Assembly: GCA_904374465.1 (NCBI GenBank)
Contig: CAJFFY010000007.1
Span: forward strand, 1-64,000
Direction: 5' to 3'
DNA: 64,000 bases
Source of the DNA: an uncultured Subdoligranulum sp.
GTDB lineage: Bacteria; Bacillota; Clostridia; Oscillospirales; Ruminococcaceae
In this document: piece by piece, positions 24,992 through 34,631 of the stretch
Position numbering within the stretch: position 1 is the first letter of the stretch
Layout of the letters: every line of letters starts with the position of its first letter
Translations under genes and position numbers: made by a program
Notes under the pieces: generated by a model
The model's database searches: none
The model's input: the letters and a program-made list of their open reading frames with translations, nothing else
What the model was told of the DNA's origin: nothing

Positions 24992-25067
24992 GCTAGTATG
25001 GCTCAGTTGGTAGAGCAGCTGATTCGTAATCAGCAGGTCGTCGGTTCAAGTCCGACTACTAGCTCCA
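24992..25067 (+). tRNA. tRNA-Thr, anticodon CGT, CCA encoded
   Basis: The acceptor stem GCTAGTA pairs with TACTAGC over 7 bp. The D loop AGTTGGTA, anticodon stem CTGAT/ATCAG around TTCGTAA (anticodon CGT, threonine ACG codons) and T loop GGTTCAAGTCC are all standard. The 3' end TCCA includes an encoded CCA. A promoter and a terminator flank it, so it is a single-gene unit. Confidence 0.96.
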
Positions 25068-25072
25068 GGCAA

Positions 25073-25106
25073 AGCCCCCGGAACCGTAGGTTTCGGGGGC
25101 TTTTTG
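25073..25106 (+). terminator. Terminator after tRNA-Thr
   Basis: GCCCCCG pairs with CGGGGGC, with an extended GAACC/GGTTT stem, followed by TTTTTG. Confidence 0.9.
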
Positions 25107-25204
25107 TGTTGGCTTCTATAGTTTCTTCGACAATTTTCTACAAAAACTTTACGCAAGCGTCTTTTTGCGGTACTATAGAAAAAACACCGACCGAAAGAAG
25201 GCGA

Positions 25205-25831
25205 ATGACAGCCATGCGAATTCTATTCTTCCTTTTTGCCTGGATTTTTTCGCTGTTCTGCCTTTGTCTGGTTCCGGTATATGGGATTTTCTCGGTCACC
25301 GGATTTCTGGGTCTGCTGGTCGGTCTGCTGGCTCTTCCCATCGCTCCGATCCGACGACTCTGGGATCGGATTTTGCCCCCGCAATCGCCGCGCTTTTCAA
25401 GACAAGCACTTTTGTTTGCGGCTTTCTGTGTACTACTGGCAGCCGCCCCCACACCTTATACCAATGCAGCAACCGGGCTTACGGATTCCGCCGCCGTGAC
25501 AGCACAAAAGAAGGCAGCCTTGGTTCCTGTGCCCACAGCGGCCACGGACGTTTCCACACCGCAGCCCGGTTGGACACCTGCTCCCACGGCAAGCATCAAG
25601 GACGAAGCAAGCGAAAGCGCCTCATTAGCACTGACGCCGGAAAGCTCTTCCGCTGCGAGTCAGACAGCACAAGGGCAGGACGACCAGGAACTTGTGTACA
25701 TCGCCGGCAGTGGAAAGGGAACACGTTATCACAGCGATCCCACCTGCAGCCAGATGAAAAATGCCACGCCGTTGACGAAAGAGGAAGCGGAAGCCCGCGG
25801 CTATAGTCCCTGCAAGCGCTGTATTGGTTGA
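25205..25831 (+). CDS. Membrane protein with low-complexity linker and C-terminal Cys-rich mini-domain
   Basis: The product has about 208 residues (ATG at 25205; 25214 is also possible). Two or three membrane segments near 4-55 and 68-85 are followed by a Pro/Ala/Thr/Ser-rich external stretch of about 80 residues. It ends in a compact domain: GTRYHSDPTCSQM, then GYSPCKRC. The spacing of one Cys, then CxxC, plus His is a small metal-site-like module found at the end of some clostridial secreted and membrane proteins. Its function is not known to me. Frames starting upstream would run through the tRNA and are artefacts. A terminator follows. Confidence 0.75.
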   Translation: MTAMRILFFLFAWIFSLFCLCLVPVYGIFSVTGFLGLLVGLLALPIAPIRRLWDRILPPQSPRFSRQALLFAAFCVLLAAAPTPYTNAATGLTDSAAVTAQKKAALVPVPTAATDVSTPQPGWTPAPTASIKDEASESASLALTPESSSAASQTAQGQDDQELVYIAGSGKGTRYHSDPTCSQMKNATPLTKEEAEARGYSPCKRCIG

Positions 25832-25845
25832 GTTTTTCCGAAAGG

Positions 25846-25873
25846 AAAGCGGTCCTTTGGGGCCGCTTTTTTT
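25846..25873 (+). terminator. Terminator upstream of groES
   Basis: AAAGCGG pairs with CCGCTTT across a short loop and is followed by a T-run. Confidence 0.8.
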
Positions 25874-25936
25874 ATGTTCCCGCCTTGTTTGGTCGGGAAT
25901 TCTTTTTTGTTCATAAAAATTTTATACACAAACCCC

Positions 25937-25996
25937 TTGATTTTTTGGGAGAAAGTGGTTATTATATGTTTAGCACTCAAGAGAAACGAGTGCTAA
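25937..25996 (+). promoter_or_regulatory. groESL promoter with CIRCE operator (HrcA site)
   Basis: TTGATT (25937-25942) and TATTAT (25960-25965) are 17 bp apart. The CIRCE element TTAGCACTC-N9-GAGTGCTAA at 25970-25996 is a perfect match to the HrcA operator, so the operon is heat-shock regulated by HrcA. Confidence 0.95.
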
Positions 25997-26043
25997 ACCA
26001 AATCTTTCAAGAGAAATCTTTTATTTAGGGAGGATCTTTCATC

Positions 26044-26328
26044 ATGAAAATCAAACCTCTTGCAGACCGCGTTGTGATCAAGCTGGTCGAAGAAGAAGAA
26101 ACCACCAAGGGCGGGTTGATCCTGTCCGGCTCTGCCAAAGAGAAGCCGCAGGTTGCCGAAGTGCTGGCCGTTGGCCCCGGTGGCATGGTGGACGGCAAAG
26201 AAGTGCAGATGATTGTCAAGGTCGGCGATAAAGTGCTGACCAGCAAATACTCCGGCACCGAGGTCAAAGTGGACGGCGAGGAATGCACCATCGTCCGTCA
26301 GAGCGACATTCTCGCTGTGGTTGAGTAA
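26044..26328 (+). CDS. groES: Co-chaperonin GroES
   Basis: The 94-residue protein carries the Cpn10 start KPLADRVVIKLVEEEETTKGG and the mobile loop GLILSGSAKEKP. It caps the GroEL ring during protein folding in the cytoplasm. GGAGG precedes the ATG, and the CIRCE operator lies about 50 bases upstream. groEL follows by 50 bp in the same operon. Length and order are typical. Confidence 0.98.
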   Translation: MKIKPLADRVVIKLVEEEETTKGGLILSGSAKEKPQVAEVLAVGPGGMVDGKEVQMIVKVGDKVLTSKYSGTEVKVDGEECTIVRQSDILAVVE

Positions 26329-26378
26329 GACTTTCACAAACATCCAGATTTGTTTTGAGTAAAAGGAGATAATGCTCT

Positions 26379-28013
26379 ATGGCTAAACAGATTAAGCAGG
26401 GCGCTGAAGCCCGCAAGGCGCTGTGCGCCGGTATCGACCAGCTGGCCAACACCGTTAAGGTTACCCTGGGTCCCAAGGGCCGCAATGTGGTTCTGTCCAA
26501 GAAGTTCGGCAGCCCGCTCATCACCAATGACGGTGTCACCATCGCCAAGGAGATCGAGCTGAAGGACGAGTTCGAGAACATGGGCGCCCAGCTGGTTCGC
26601 GAAGTTGCCACCAAGACCAACGATGCTGCCGGTGACGGCACCACCACCGCCACCGTTCTGGCCCAGGCTCTGGTCAACGAAGGCATGAAGAACGTCACCG
26701 CCGGTGCCAACCCCATGGACATCAAGCGCGGCATGCAGAAGGCCATTTCTGCCGCTGTGGAGGCTGTCAAGGCCAACAGCCAGAAGGTCAACGGCAGCAA
26801 GGACATCGCCCGTGTCGGCACCGTTTCTGCCGGTGATTCCGAGATCGGTCAGCTGATTGCCGACGCCATGGAGAAGGTCACCGCCGACGGCGTCATCACC
26901 ATCGAGGAGAACAAGACCACTGCTGAGACCTACACCGAGGTTGTGGAAGGCATGCAGTTTGACCGCGGTTACGTGACCCCCTACATGGTCACCGACACCG
27001 AGAAGATGGAGACCGTCTACGAGGATTGCTCCGTGCTGATCACCGATAAGAAGATCAGCGTCTTCCAGGATATCGTTCCTCTGCTGGAGCAGGTCATCCA
27101 GTCCGGCCGCAAGCTGCTCATCATCGCCGAGGATGTGGAGGGCGACGCCTTGTCCAACCTGATCATCAACCGTCTGCGCGGCGGCCTGAACGTGGTTGCT
27201 GTCAAGGCGCCCGGCTTTGGCGATCGCCGCAAGGAGATGCTGCAGGATATTGCCATCCTGACCGGTGGCACCGTCATCAGCAGCGACCTGGGTTATGAGC
27301 TGAAGGATGCTACCATGCAGCTGCTGGGCACTGCCCGTCAGGTCAAGGTCACCAAGGAGAACACCACCATCGTGGGCGGTAACGGCGACAAGAACGCCAT
27401 CGCCGAGCGTGTGGCCCAGATCCGCAGCCAGATCACCACCGCCACTTCCGACTTCGACCGTGAGAAGCTGCAGGAGCGCCTGGCCAAGATGGCCGGCGGT
27501 GTTGCCGTCATCAAGGTCGGTGCCGCTACCGAAGTGGAGATGAAAGACAAGAAGCTGCGCATCGAGGATGCCCTGAACGCCACCAAGGCCGCTGTTGAGG
27601 AAGGCATTGTTGCCGGCGGCGGTACGGCCACCATCAACGCGATCCCCGCTGTGGATAAGGTTGTGGGCGAGCTGGAAGGCGACGAGCGCACCGGTGCCAA
27701 GATCGTCCGCAAGGCTCTGGAAGCTCCTCTGCGCCAGATCGCCGCCAACGCCGGTCTGGAAGGCAGCGTCATCATCGATAACATCCTGAAGGCCAACAAG
27801 GCCAACTACGGCTTTGATGCCCAGAAGGAAGAGTACGTGGAAGACATGATCGAGGCCGGCATCGTCGACCCGACCAAGGTCACCCGTTCTGCTCTGGAGA
27901 ACGCTGCCAGCGTTGCTGCGATGGTCCTGACCACCGAGAGCCTGGTTGCCGATCTGCCTGAGCCGCCGGCTCCGGCCGCTCCCGCAAGCGGTGACATGGG
28001 CGGCATGTACTAA
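26379..28013 (+). CDS. groEL: Chaperonin GroEL
   Basis: This 544-residue ATP-dependent chaperonin has the ATP site motifs TLGPKGRNVVL near residue 30 and GDGTTTATVLAQ near 86, with the conserved Asp of the intermediate domain at VEEGIVAGGG near 405. The GGM tail is short (GDMGGMY) and preceded by a Pro/Ala stretch. Codon use is strongly biased, as for highly expressed genes. That bias also explains the long antisense ORF. Confidence 0.98.
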   Translation: MAKQIKQGAEARKALCAGIDQLANTVKVTLGPKGRNVVLSKKFGSPLITNDGVTIAKEIELKDEFENMGAQLVREVATKTNDAAGDGTTTATVLAQALVNEGMKNVTAGANPMDIKRGMQKAISAAVEAVKANSQKVNGSKDIARVGTVSAGDSEIGQLIADAMEKVTADGVITIEENKTTAETYTEVVEGMQFDRGYVTPYMVTDTEKMETVYEDCSVLITDKKISVFQDIVPLLEQVIQSGRKLLIIAEDVEGDALSNLIINRLRGGLNVVAVKAPGFGDRRKEMLQDIAILTGGTVISSDLGYELKDATMQLLGTARQVKVTKENTTIVGGNGDKNAIAERVAQIRSQITTATSDFDREKLQERLAKMAGGVAVIKVGAATEVEMKDKKLRIEDALNATKAAVEEGIVAGGGTATINAIPAVDKVVGELEGDERTGAKIVRKALEAPLRQIAANAGLEGSVIIDNILKANKANYGFDAQKEEYVEDMIEAGIVDPTKVTRSALENAASVAAMVLTTESLVADLPEPPAPAAPASGDMGGMY

Positions 28014-28046
28014 TCCGCACATCGGCTGCTGATTCCTGAATAGAGA

Positions 28047-28087
28047 AAATCCCCGGGACTTCTAAGAAGTCCCGGGGATTTTTTTTG
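28047..28087 (+). terminator. Terminator of groESL
   Basis: A perfect 15-bp stem (28048-28062 with 28066-28080) and T8 run. The A-run on the left side may let it serve the minus-strand gene at 28089 as well. Confidence 0.95.
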
Positions 28088-28088
28088 T

Positions 28089-29312
28089 TCAGGAATGGTG
28101 GGTGCGAACGCGCCTTTGTTTGCGCGGCAAGGCAAACGCTTTGCGCACAAACTGGTCCATTTCCGCTTTGGTATCGTAACAGCAGATCAGAAGCTCATCG
28201 CCCATGGCGCCCGCCAGGGCAGGGGGCATCTGCCCGATCTGACGCAGATGCCCGCCGCACTGTGTGGCCAGTTCCCCCAAAGGATAATCATATGTCACGC
28301 CACGACGGCGTCCCACATACACGCAGAAGCGCCGGGGGCCGATATAGGTGTGACGGCATTGGTCAAAGGCCACCATATCCGCATAAATCTGGTACACATC
28401 CACGCTTTGGCTGTAGTTGATCATCTCAGTGGTAAAGCCGCCGGCCGGACGCATGTTGACTTCCAGCCCCACCAGGGCGCCTTTCTTGCCCAGACCGGGT
28501 TTAGTCTCTGTCAGACGGAAAAATTCCAGATGGAAGAAGCGGCGTGTCACGCCAAAGGCCTGCAGGGTTTTGCGGCCGATCCGTTCCACATCCGCGGGAA
28601 CATGTTCGTCAATGTAATAGTAGGTGGGCACGCCTTCGTTGACCATATCCATGATGGAATTGGGGGTCACATGGCTGACGGCAAACAGCACTTCTCCCTT
28701 GGAATTACAAACCCCGTCATAGGTGGTCACCACCCCGGGCAGGTATTCTTCCATCAGGTAGGGGACCTGCGGCGGTGCCAGAAAGAACCGATCCAGGTCT
28801 TCCTCATTTTCCAGGCGATAGGTGGCATTGGCGCCCACACCGTTGTCGGGTTTGACGACCACCGGATATCCCACCTGGGCAATGAATGTTTTGGCGGCAT
28901 ACTTCGTGGTCAGGGGAATACAGCGGGCACAGGGAATTCCGGCGTGCTGGTAGGTTTCTTTCATGGCCAGCTTGCTTTTCCAGCCCTGGATGGCATCGGA
29001 TTTAGGGCCGGTGGTGATATTAAAGGCGGTGCGCAGGGCCGCGTCCATTTCCAGCCAATATTCGTTGTTGGATTCGATCCAGTCGATTTTTCCATAGCGG
29101 AAGGTGAAATAGCCCACCGCACGGACCATATCATCATAGTTGCCCAGATCGTCCACGCGGTAATACTCGGTCAGCACACTTTTCAATTCCGGATGCAGCG
29201 TATCGTAGGGAGCATCCCCCAGTCCCAGTACATTGACCCCGTTTTCCTTGAGCCGAATGGCAAACCACCGGAAGGTCTCCGGAAAATTGGGGGAAACCAG
29301 AATAAAATTCAT
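28089..29312 (-). CDS. ATP-grasp domain ligase, substrate unknown
   Basis: The 407-residue protein has a pre-ATP-grasp Rossmann part (FILVSPNFPETF at the start) and an ATP-grasp core from about 110, with the lysine-containing VVVKPDNGVGANAT near 160 and the metal-binding GLEVNMRPAGG near 288 (Glu and Asn coordinate Mg). Such enzymes join a carboxylate to an amine or other nucleophile through an acyl phosphate. The substrate cannot be told from sequence. Its start overlaps the stop of the next membrane-protein gene by four bases, which suggests joint function. Confidence 0.85.
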   Translation of the reverse strand: MNFILVSPNFPETFRWFAIRLKENGVNVLGLGDAPYDTLHPELKSVLTEYYRVDDLGNYDDMVRAVGYFTFRYGKIDWIESNNEYWLEMDAALRTAFNITTGPKSDAIQGWKSKLAMKETYQHAGIPCARCIPLTTKYAAKTFIAQVGYPVVVKPDNGVGANATYRLENEEDLDRFFLAPPQVPYLMEEYLPGVVTTYDGVCNSKGEVLFAVSHVTPNSIMDMVNEGVPTYYYIDEHVPADVERIGRKTLQAFGVTRRFFHLEFFRLTETKPGLGKKGALVGLEVNMRPAGGFTTEMINYSQSVDVYQIYADMVAFDQCRHTYIGPRRFCVYVGRRRGVTYDYPLGELATQCGGHLRQIGQMPPALAGAMGDELLICCYDTKAEMDQFVRKAFALPRKQRRVRTHHS

Positions 29313-30166
29313 GATTCCTTCCGCTCCTCATTCTGTTTTTCTTCTTTCCGATCCGGCTCCTTGGTTTCATTGGCCACCGGAATGAAGCGTTTAACAAACT
29401 TGCCCTTGCCGCGGCTCAGCACATAAAAATACCCGATGATGGAAAAGACCAAGGCGCCGATAAAGTTGACGAAGAGGTCCTCCATGGTATCCAGCAAGCC
29501 GATATCAAGATAGCCGCCCAGCCCCAGAGCGGTCTGGCTGCCATCCGCCTGCACCACAATGACATCCACAATATTGTGCAGTGCAACGGGGTGATTGCCC
29601 CCGGTGGGGTCCAGCAGAATGGTTCCGATGCTGTGGACCACCGTGTCTTTCTGCATATCCAGGAAAAAGAACTGGTCCATCGCGCACTCAAAAAACTCCC
29701 AGACAACACCTACCGTCATGGAAAAGCAAAAAGCCACGATGGCAAGGTACAAGGGGGAAAGGTGGAACCGGGCGCGGTTATGCCGGTTCAGAATGTCCAG
29801 CAGGGAAAAGCCGATAGCCGCGCACAGGAACCCGTTGAGCGTGTGCAAGACGGTATCCCAATAGGGGAAGGTGACGTAGTATGCGCCGATTTCCCCGAGA
29901 ATTTCTGCCGCATAGATAAACAGCAGGATGATGATCTCCAGTGTGTTGGGTAGATCGATGTCCAGCTTTTTCTCCAGCAACGAGGGCATGGCAAACAGAA
30001 ACAGCGTCAGAACGCAGAGAAAAACGTTCTCAAAATTGCGGTTGAACAGCTGTGCCAGCATGACCAGAACCACCGATGTGCGTAGAAAAACATACACAAT
30101 AGTAACGGCACGCTTTTCTTGCCAAAGGGTCCGTAAACTTTCCCGTCTGCGTTTTTTGTGATCCAT
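29309..30166 (-). CDS. Five-TM membrane protein partnered with the ATP-grasp enzyme
   Basis: This 285-residue protein starts at the ATG at 30166 (MDHKKRRRES), six bases after AAGGAG. It has hydrophobic segments near 22-42, 46-64, 75-95, 105-125, 140-165 and 230-250. A loop with acidic and His residues (FECAMDQ, GTILLDPTGGNHP) lies between the last two. The C-terminal 35 residues are highly charged. Parts recall uncharacterised DUF2238-like proteins, but the match is weak. The coupling of this gene with the ATP-grasp gene is the best functional clue. Confidence 0.75.
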   Translation of the reverse strand: MDHKKRRRESLRTLWQEKRAVTIVYVFLRTSVVLVMLAQLFNRNFENVFLCVLTLFLFAMPSLLEKKLDIDLPNTLEIIILLFIYAAEILGEIGAYYVTFPYWDTVLHTLNGFLCAAIGFSLLDILNRHNRARFHLSPLYLAIVAFCFSMTVGVVWEFFECAMDQFFFLDMQKDTVVHSIGTILLDPTGGNHPVALHNIVDVIVVQADGSQTALGLGGYLDIGLLDTMEDLFVNFIGALVFSIIGYFYVLSRGKGKFVKRFIPVANETKEPDRKEEKQNEERKES

Positions 30167-30179
30167 AATGGCTCCTTGC

Positions 30180-30398
30180 TCAGTCCAGTGTAAAATCCTT
30201 GGGGTCCAGTTCCGGCAAAACCTGCCGATGGGGAACACGCATCAGCGGGTCATAGCGGAAACGACGGCAGCAGTAATAAGGGGAAACCACGCCTTTGAGT
30301 TTGCAAAGAATCATTTTGGGGTCGGAAGCGGGATTCCCATACAGGCAGTACGCACATGCCGGTGCAATTTTGCTGCCGTAATAGGTCTTTTTGAACAT
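30180..30398 (-). CDS. Small cysteine-rich protein of unknown function
   Basis: From the ATG at 30398 the product is 72 residues with six Cys: APACAYCLYG, ILCKLKG and YYCCRRF, a zinc- or iron-site-like layout. The rest, YDPLMRVPHRQVLPELDPKDFTLD, matches a small conserved family in Clostridia that I recall only as hypothetical. It ends 13 bases before the five-TM protein gene and is likely co-transcribed with it. Confidence 0.8.
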   Translation of the reverse strand: MFKKTYYGSKIAPACAYCLYGNPASDPKMILCKLKGVVSPYYCCRRFRYDPLMRVPHRQVLPELDPKDFTLD

Positions 30399-30426
30399 AG
30401 CCTCACCCCAAATCCCACAAATATAC

Positions 30427-31470
30427 CTACTTATTATAGAAGTTTTGACGAACCTTGTAAAGGGCCGCACACAGGAAGCAAAAAACCACCACAGCCGCAT
30501 CCCAGGGAAGGCGGTACATCGGGATCACCCGTGTCGCCAACGTGCTGTACACCGCGCATTCCGCCGGCAAAAACGGTGTACACAAGCGAACCAGCAACAC
30601 AAAAAGCACCAGATGGATGGCTCGATTCCATGCCAGGAGCTTGCAGGAAACTGCCCCCTGCAGCAGCATGGACAATTGTGCCCACACCGAAAGTCCCAGT
30701 GTGCTCAGACAAAAGCAAATGCCGTACAAAGCCGGTTTTCCGCCAAGTCGGGCAAAGTCGGCACAACCGGCGGTGATTTCCAGCAGACCGCTCAGGAGCG
30801 GCTGAACCAGCGGCTGTTCGGGCAAAAACGGCAGCACCGCTGCTGCCACCGTGCGAAAAAACAGTACGCAGCCGCAAACCTGCAAGCTGCTGTCCACCGC
30901 CCGCCCCAGTGCACCGGAAAAGGAATTCTTTTGGGGGATCAGGCAAGCGCCTTGTGGGGCAGAGGACGCCACAGGCAACAGGGGAAGGCACAGCGCTGTG
31001 CTCAATAAATTGGCCGACAGTTGCAGACCGTATAACAGAACTCCCAAGGCAAGATTGCCCAGCAGTAAGCCCCCTACGCATCCGATAACAAACCCCGGGC
31101 TGGAACAACACCCCAACAGCATCACCTGAGAGGCATCCCGTGCGGACAAAGTGCCTTCCCGGCGCAGCTGCCCGGCCAGGCGAGCTGCCACCGCATAGCC
31201 TCCCAACCAGGAGAGCAGAATCGCCAAAACGCCGCTCGCGTTGCGCATCCCCAAAAAACGGGCGGCGGGACGCAGGGCCCGGCCATCTCCCACAAAACCC
31301 ATCATCCAGTCGCAAAGGACAAAAAATGGAAACAAGGCCGGCAGCACCGTCCGTAGACATAGCTGTATGCCGCTTTCGAACCCCTGGGCTGCTGCCTGCG
31401 GTTGCCAGAGCAGAAGCCCGCCTGTGGCACAGCAGAGAATCAACCGGGCCGTTTTTCCCTTTCCACTCAT
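30427..31470 (-). CDS. ylbJ: YlbJ-like sporulation integral membrane protein
   Basis: From the ATG at 31470 the product has 347 residues and about eight membrane segments. The nucleoside-recognition (Gate) pattern is visible in LRTVLPALFPFFVL near 44, SWLGGYAVAARLAGQL near 90 and CCSSPGFVIGCVG near 125. YlbJ is a mother-cell sporulation protein needed for heat-resistant spores in Bacillus. GGAGG lies eight bases before this ATG; the longer frame is spurious. It is divergent from yqfC/yqfD, also sporulation genes. Confidence 0.8.
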   Translation of the reverse strand: MSGKGKTARLILCCATGGLLLWQPQAAAQGFESGIQLCLRTVLPALFPFFVLCDWMMGFVGDGRALRPAARFLGMRNASGVLAILLSWLGGYAVAARLAGQLRREGTLSARDASQVMLLGCCSSPGFVIGCVGGLLLGNLALGVLLYGLQLSANLLSTALCLPLLPVASSAPQGACLIPQKNSFSGALGRAVDSSLQVCGCVLFFRTVAAAVLPFLPEQPLVQPLLSGLLEITAGCADFARLGGKPALYGICFCLSTLGLSVWAQLSMLLQGAVSCKLLAWNRAIHLVLFVLLVRLCTPFLPAECAVYSTLATRVIPMYRLPWDAAVVVFCFLCAALYKVRQNFYNK

Positions 31471-31536
31471 AGAACCCGCCTCCCAAGACGTATATTGAGA
31501 TGATCCGTTTTTTTTTCGGGCGGGGAGGGCTCTTTC

Positions 31537-31854
31537 ATGAAAATTCCAAAGCACAACCAGAAACACCGCGCCGGTTCCGTCTCGCTTCGCGGTCTGCTGG
31601 CACAACCGCCGGAAGCCTTTTACCGGCTTCCGGACTTTGCCATGCGCGGCGGTTATTTGACCACGGATGGCTGCCGCCGTGTCCTGGATTTCGAGCCCGA
31701 AAAAATCTGCCTGGATATGGGCAACTTTATAGTAACATTTTATGGGCAAGCGCTGCGGATAGAATCCCTGGCAGGAAAAAGGCTGATCCTGGCCGGGCAG
31801 ATCGCCAGCATTGTTTTCAAGCGCAAGTGGGAGGGCCATCCGCATGAAACATAA
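31537..31854 (+). CDS. yqfC: Sporulation protein YqfC (YabP family)
   Basis: This 105-residue protein belongs to the YabP/YqfC family by its GGYLTTDGCRRVLDFEPEKICLD core and the position before yqfD. In Bacillus it is a sigma-E-controlled mother-cell protein. GGGAGGG sits just before the ATG. The end overlaps the start of yqfD by 11 bases, so the two are coupled. Confidence 0.85.
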   Translation: MKIPKHNQKHRAGSVSLRGLLAQPPEAFYRLPDFAMRGGYLTTDGCRRVLDFEPEKICLDMGNFIVTFYGQALRIESLAGKRLILAGQIASIVFKRKWEGHPHET

Positions 31855-32995
31855 ATTCTGGATTGTCGACCGCTTCCGCTTTCGCATCACCGGAAAGGAC
31901 CCGCAACGGTTCGTCAGCTTCGCTGCCGCCCGCGGCATCCGCCTTGCCGGACTGCGACGGGAGAAAACAGGCATCACTGCACTGGCCTTTGGGGCGGATC
32001 ACGCGGCATTGACCGCACTGGCGGTAGAAGGTGGATGGCAGTTATCCCTGGTGCGGCGCAGGGGGCCGGGACGCCTTCTGGAAGCACTGCTGGCGCGCCC
32101 GGGCCTTGCCGTGGGCGGCATCCTTTTTCTTATGCTGCTGCATTTTCTGACTGCCTTTGTCTGGATGATTGATTTCGGAACACTGGAACCGCAGGCGCAG
32201 GATCGGATGCGGGAACTGCTGGCCGGCTGCGGCATCACCGAGGGGGCCTGCATGAGCCGGGAAAATCTGCAGACCGCCCAGACCCTGGCATTGCAGCAAA
32301 GTGATATCTTTGGATGGATCACCTTAAATTTTACAGACGGATGCCTCTGGATCGAAAGCACCCCTGCCGAATACCAGGCAATCCGGGCGGATCCCCCGCT
32401 GCAACCTTTGTATGCCAAAGAGGCCAGCACCATTCTTGCCGTCCAAACGCAAAGCGGGTTCACCGCCGTCGCGCCGGGACAGTCAGTGGAAAAAGGGCAG
32501 CTGCTGGTGGATGTGGTGCGGCTGGACCGGGATGGCAAGGAAATTCTCCAGGGCGCCTCCGGAAAAATTTTGGCCAGAATCGAAAAAACCTATACGGCAT
32601 TTCAGCCCCGGCAGAACACCCAGACTTTCCTGAGCGGGCAATACTTTGTGGAAACGCAGTATATGATTCTGGGGCATACCTTTCTGCAAGAAGCTACACC
32701 TTTGCCAGAAGGCGCGCTGGTGCAAACCGACTGGGAGCCTTTGCAGCTGGGACGGCTGCGCCTGCCAGCCAGCCGGTGCCAAAAAACAGCCTGGCTCCGG
32801 GAAGAGGAAACGCTGACCTATACGGAAGAAACGGCAGCCGCACTGGCGAAGCGCGCCTGCCGTGCGCAGTTATTTGCCGAGTTTCCCGACGCCGAAATCC
32901 AGACCCAACAAAGTAAAATCGAACCCACCCCGGAAGGGTGCAGCTGTACTATAACCTATCGGTTTTATGCCAATATCGCATCTGCACAGCCATAA
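31844..32995 (+). CDS. yqfD: Sporulation protein YqfD
   Basis: The product has 383 residues from the ATG at 31844 (MKHKFW). It has one membrane segment near 82-104 (VGGILFLMLLHFLTAFVWMI). A C-terminal extracytoplasmic part follows, with a POTRA-like repeat region and the conserved WITLNFTDGCLWIE and APGQSVEKGQLLVD motifs seen in YqfD. The gene order yqfC-yqfD-phoH-ybeY is the standard one. Its exact role in spore formation is unknown. Confidence 0.88.
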   Translation: MKHKFWIVDRFRFRITGKDPQRFVSFAAARGIRLAGLRREKTGITALAFGADHAALTALAVEGGWQLSLVRRRGPGRLLEALLARPGLAVGGILFLMLLHFLTAFVWMIDFGTLEPQAQDRMRELLAGCGITEGACMSRENLQTAQTLALQQSDIFGWITLNFTDGCLWIESTPAEYQAIRADPPLQPLYAKEASTILAVQTQSGFTAVAPGQSVEKGQLLVDVVRLDRDGKEILQGASGKILARIEKTYTAFQPRQNTQTFLSGQYFVETQYMILGHTFLQEATPLPEGALVQTDWEPLQLGRLRLPASRCQKTAWLREEETLTYTEETAAALAKRACRAQLFAEFPDAEIQTQQSKIEPTPEGCSCTITYRFYANIASAQP

Positions 32996-33086
32996 TCGGG
33001 CAAATTGTACCGTCGTCGCACCATGCGTCAAAAGAAGCCCCAAAATTTTGTGCATATTAGACAATTTCTTTTGGTAAAAATTGTGA

Positions 33087-33092
33087 TATAAT
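33087..33092 (+). promoter_or_regulatory. Extended -10 promoter of the phoH operon
   Basis: TGATATAAT forms an extended -10 (TGnTATAAT) with no good -35. Transcription should start near 33099, which leaves no room for a ribosome site before the ATG at 33107 and supports the TTG start at 33137. Confidence 0.6.
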
Positions 33093-33136
33093 CTGAATGG
33101 GTTATTATGACTTTTGCTACACGGAGGGACAGAAAT

Positions 33137-34105
<969 letters not shown>

Positions 34106-34130
34106 AGACAGTACAGGAGGTCGATACCCT

Positions 34131-34631
34131 ATGTCCAATAAGGTTCTGATTACCAACGAACAGAACGTCGTGAAGATTCCGTCCGGTCTGCGGATCCTGA
34201 TCCGACGCAGTTGCAACGCGGTGTTGGATTTCGAAAAATTTGAAGGTTCTGCCGAGATCAGCGTCACATTCGTGGATAACAACCGCATCCATGAGCTCAA
34301 CAAGCAGTACCGTGACAAGGACTCCGCCACCGATGTTCTCAGCTTTCCCATGGGCGAAAACGGGGAATACGATATTGATGAAGACAACGGCTGCAAAATT
34401 CTGGGAGACATTGTGATCTCGATGGAGCGTGCCATGGAACAGGCCGAACTGTATGGCCACAGTCTGCAGCGGGAGGTGGCGTATCTCACGGTGCATTCCA
34501 TGCTCCACCTGCTGGGATATGACCATGAAGCCAGCGGCCTGGAGGCCGTGCGTATGCGGGAAAAAGAAGAAGCCGTTTTGATCAAGCTGGGTCTGCCGCG
34601 CACGGTTTCCTACACCAGCGATGAGATCTGA
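34131..34631 (+). CDS. ybeY: Endoribonuclease YbeY (rRNA maturation)
   Basis: A 166-residue metallo-RNase with the zinc motif HSMLHLLGYDH near 122-132 (three His). The STDVLSFPMGE motif (here SATDVLSF) is present near 63. It matures 16S rRNA 3' ends and checks ribosomes. The start at 34131 has AGGAGG ten bases upstream. Its stop overlaps the next gene's start. Confidence 0.96.
   Translation: MSNKVLITNEQNVVKIPSGLRILIRRSCNAVLDFEKFEGSAEISVTFVDNNRIHELNKQYRDKDSATDVLSFPMGENGEYDIDEDNGCKILGDIVISMERAMEQAELYGHSLQREVAYLTVHSMLHLLGYDHEASGLEAVRMREKEEAVLIKLGLPRTVSYTSDEI

Noticed and set aside
24998..25204. N-terminal extension of the 25205 gene (MAQLVEQLIRNQQVV...)
   Set aside because: It is translation of tRNA-Thr and its terminator, a well-known annotation artefact.
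26334..28022. 562-residue ORF antisense to groEL
   Set aside because: It is a by-product of biased GC-rich codons in groEL; composition is Gly/Leu/Asp/Val low complexity, and there is no ribosome site or domain.
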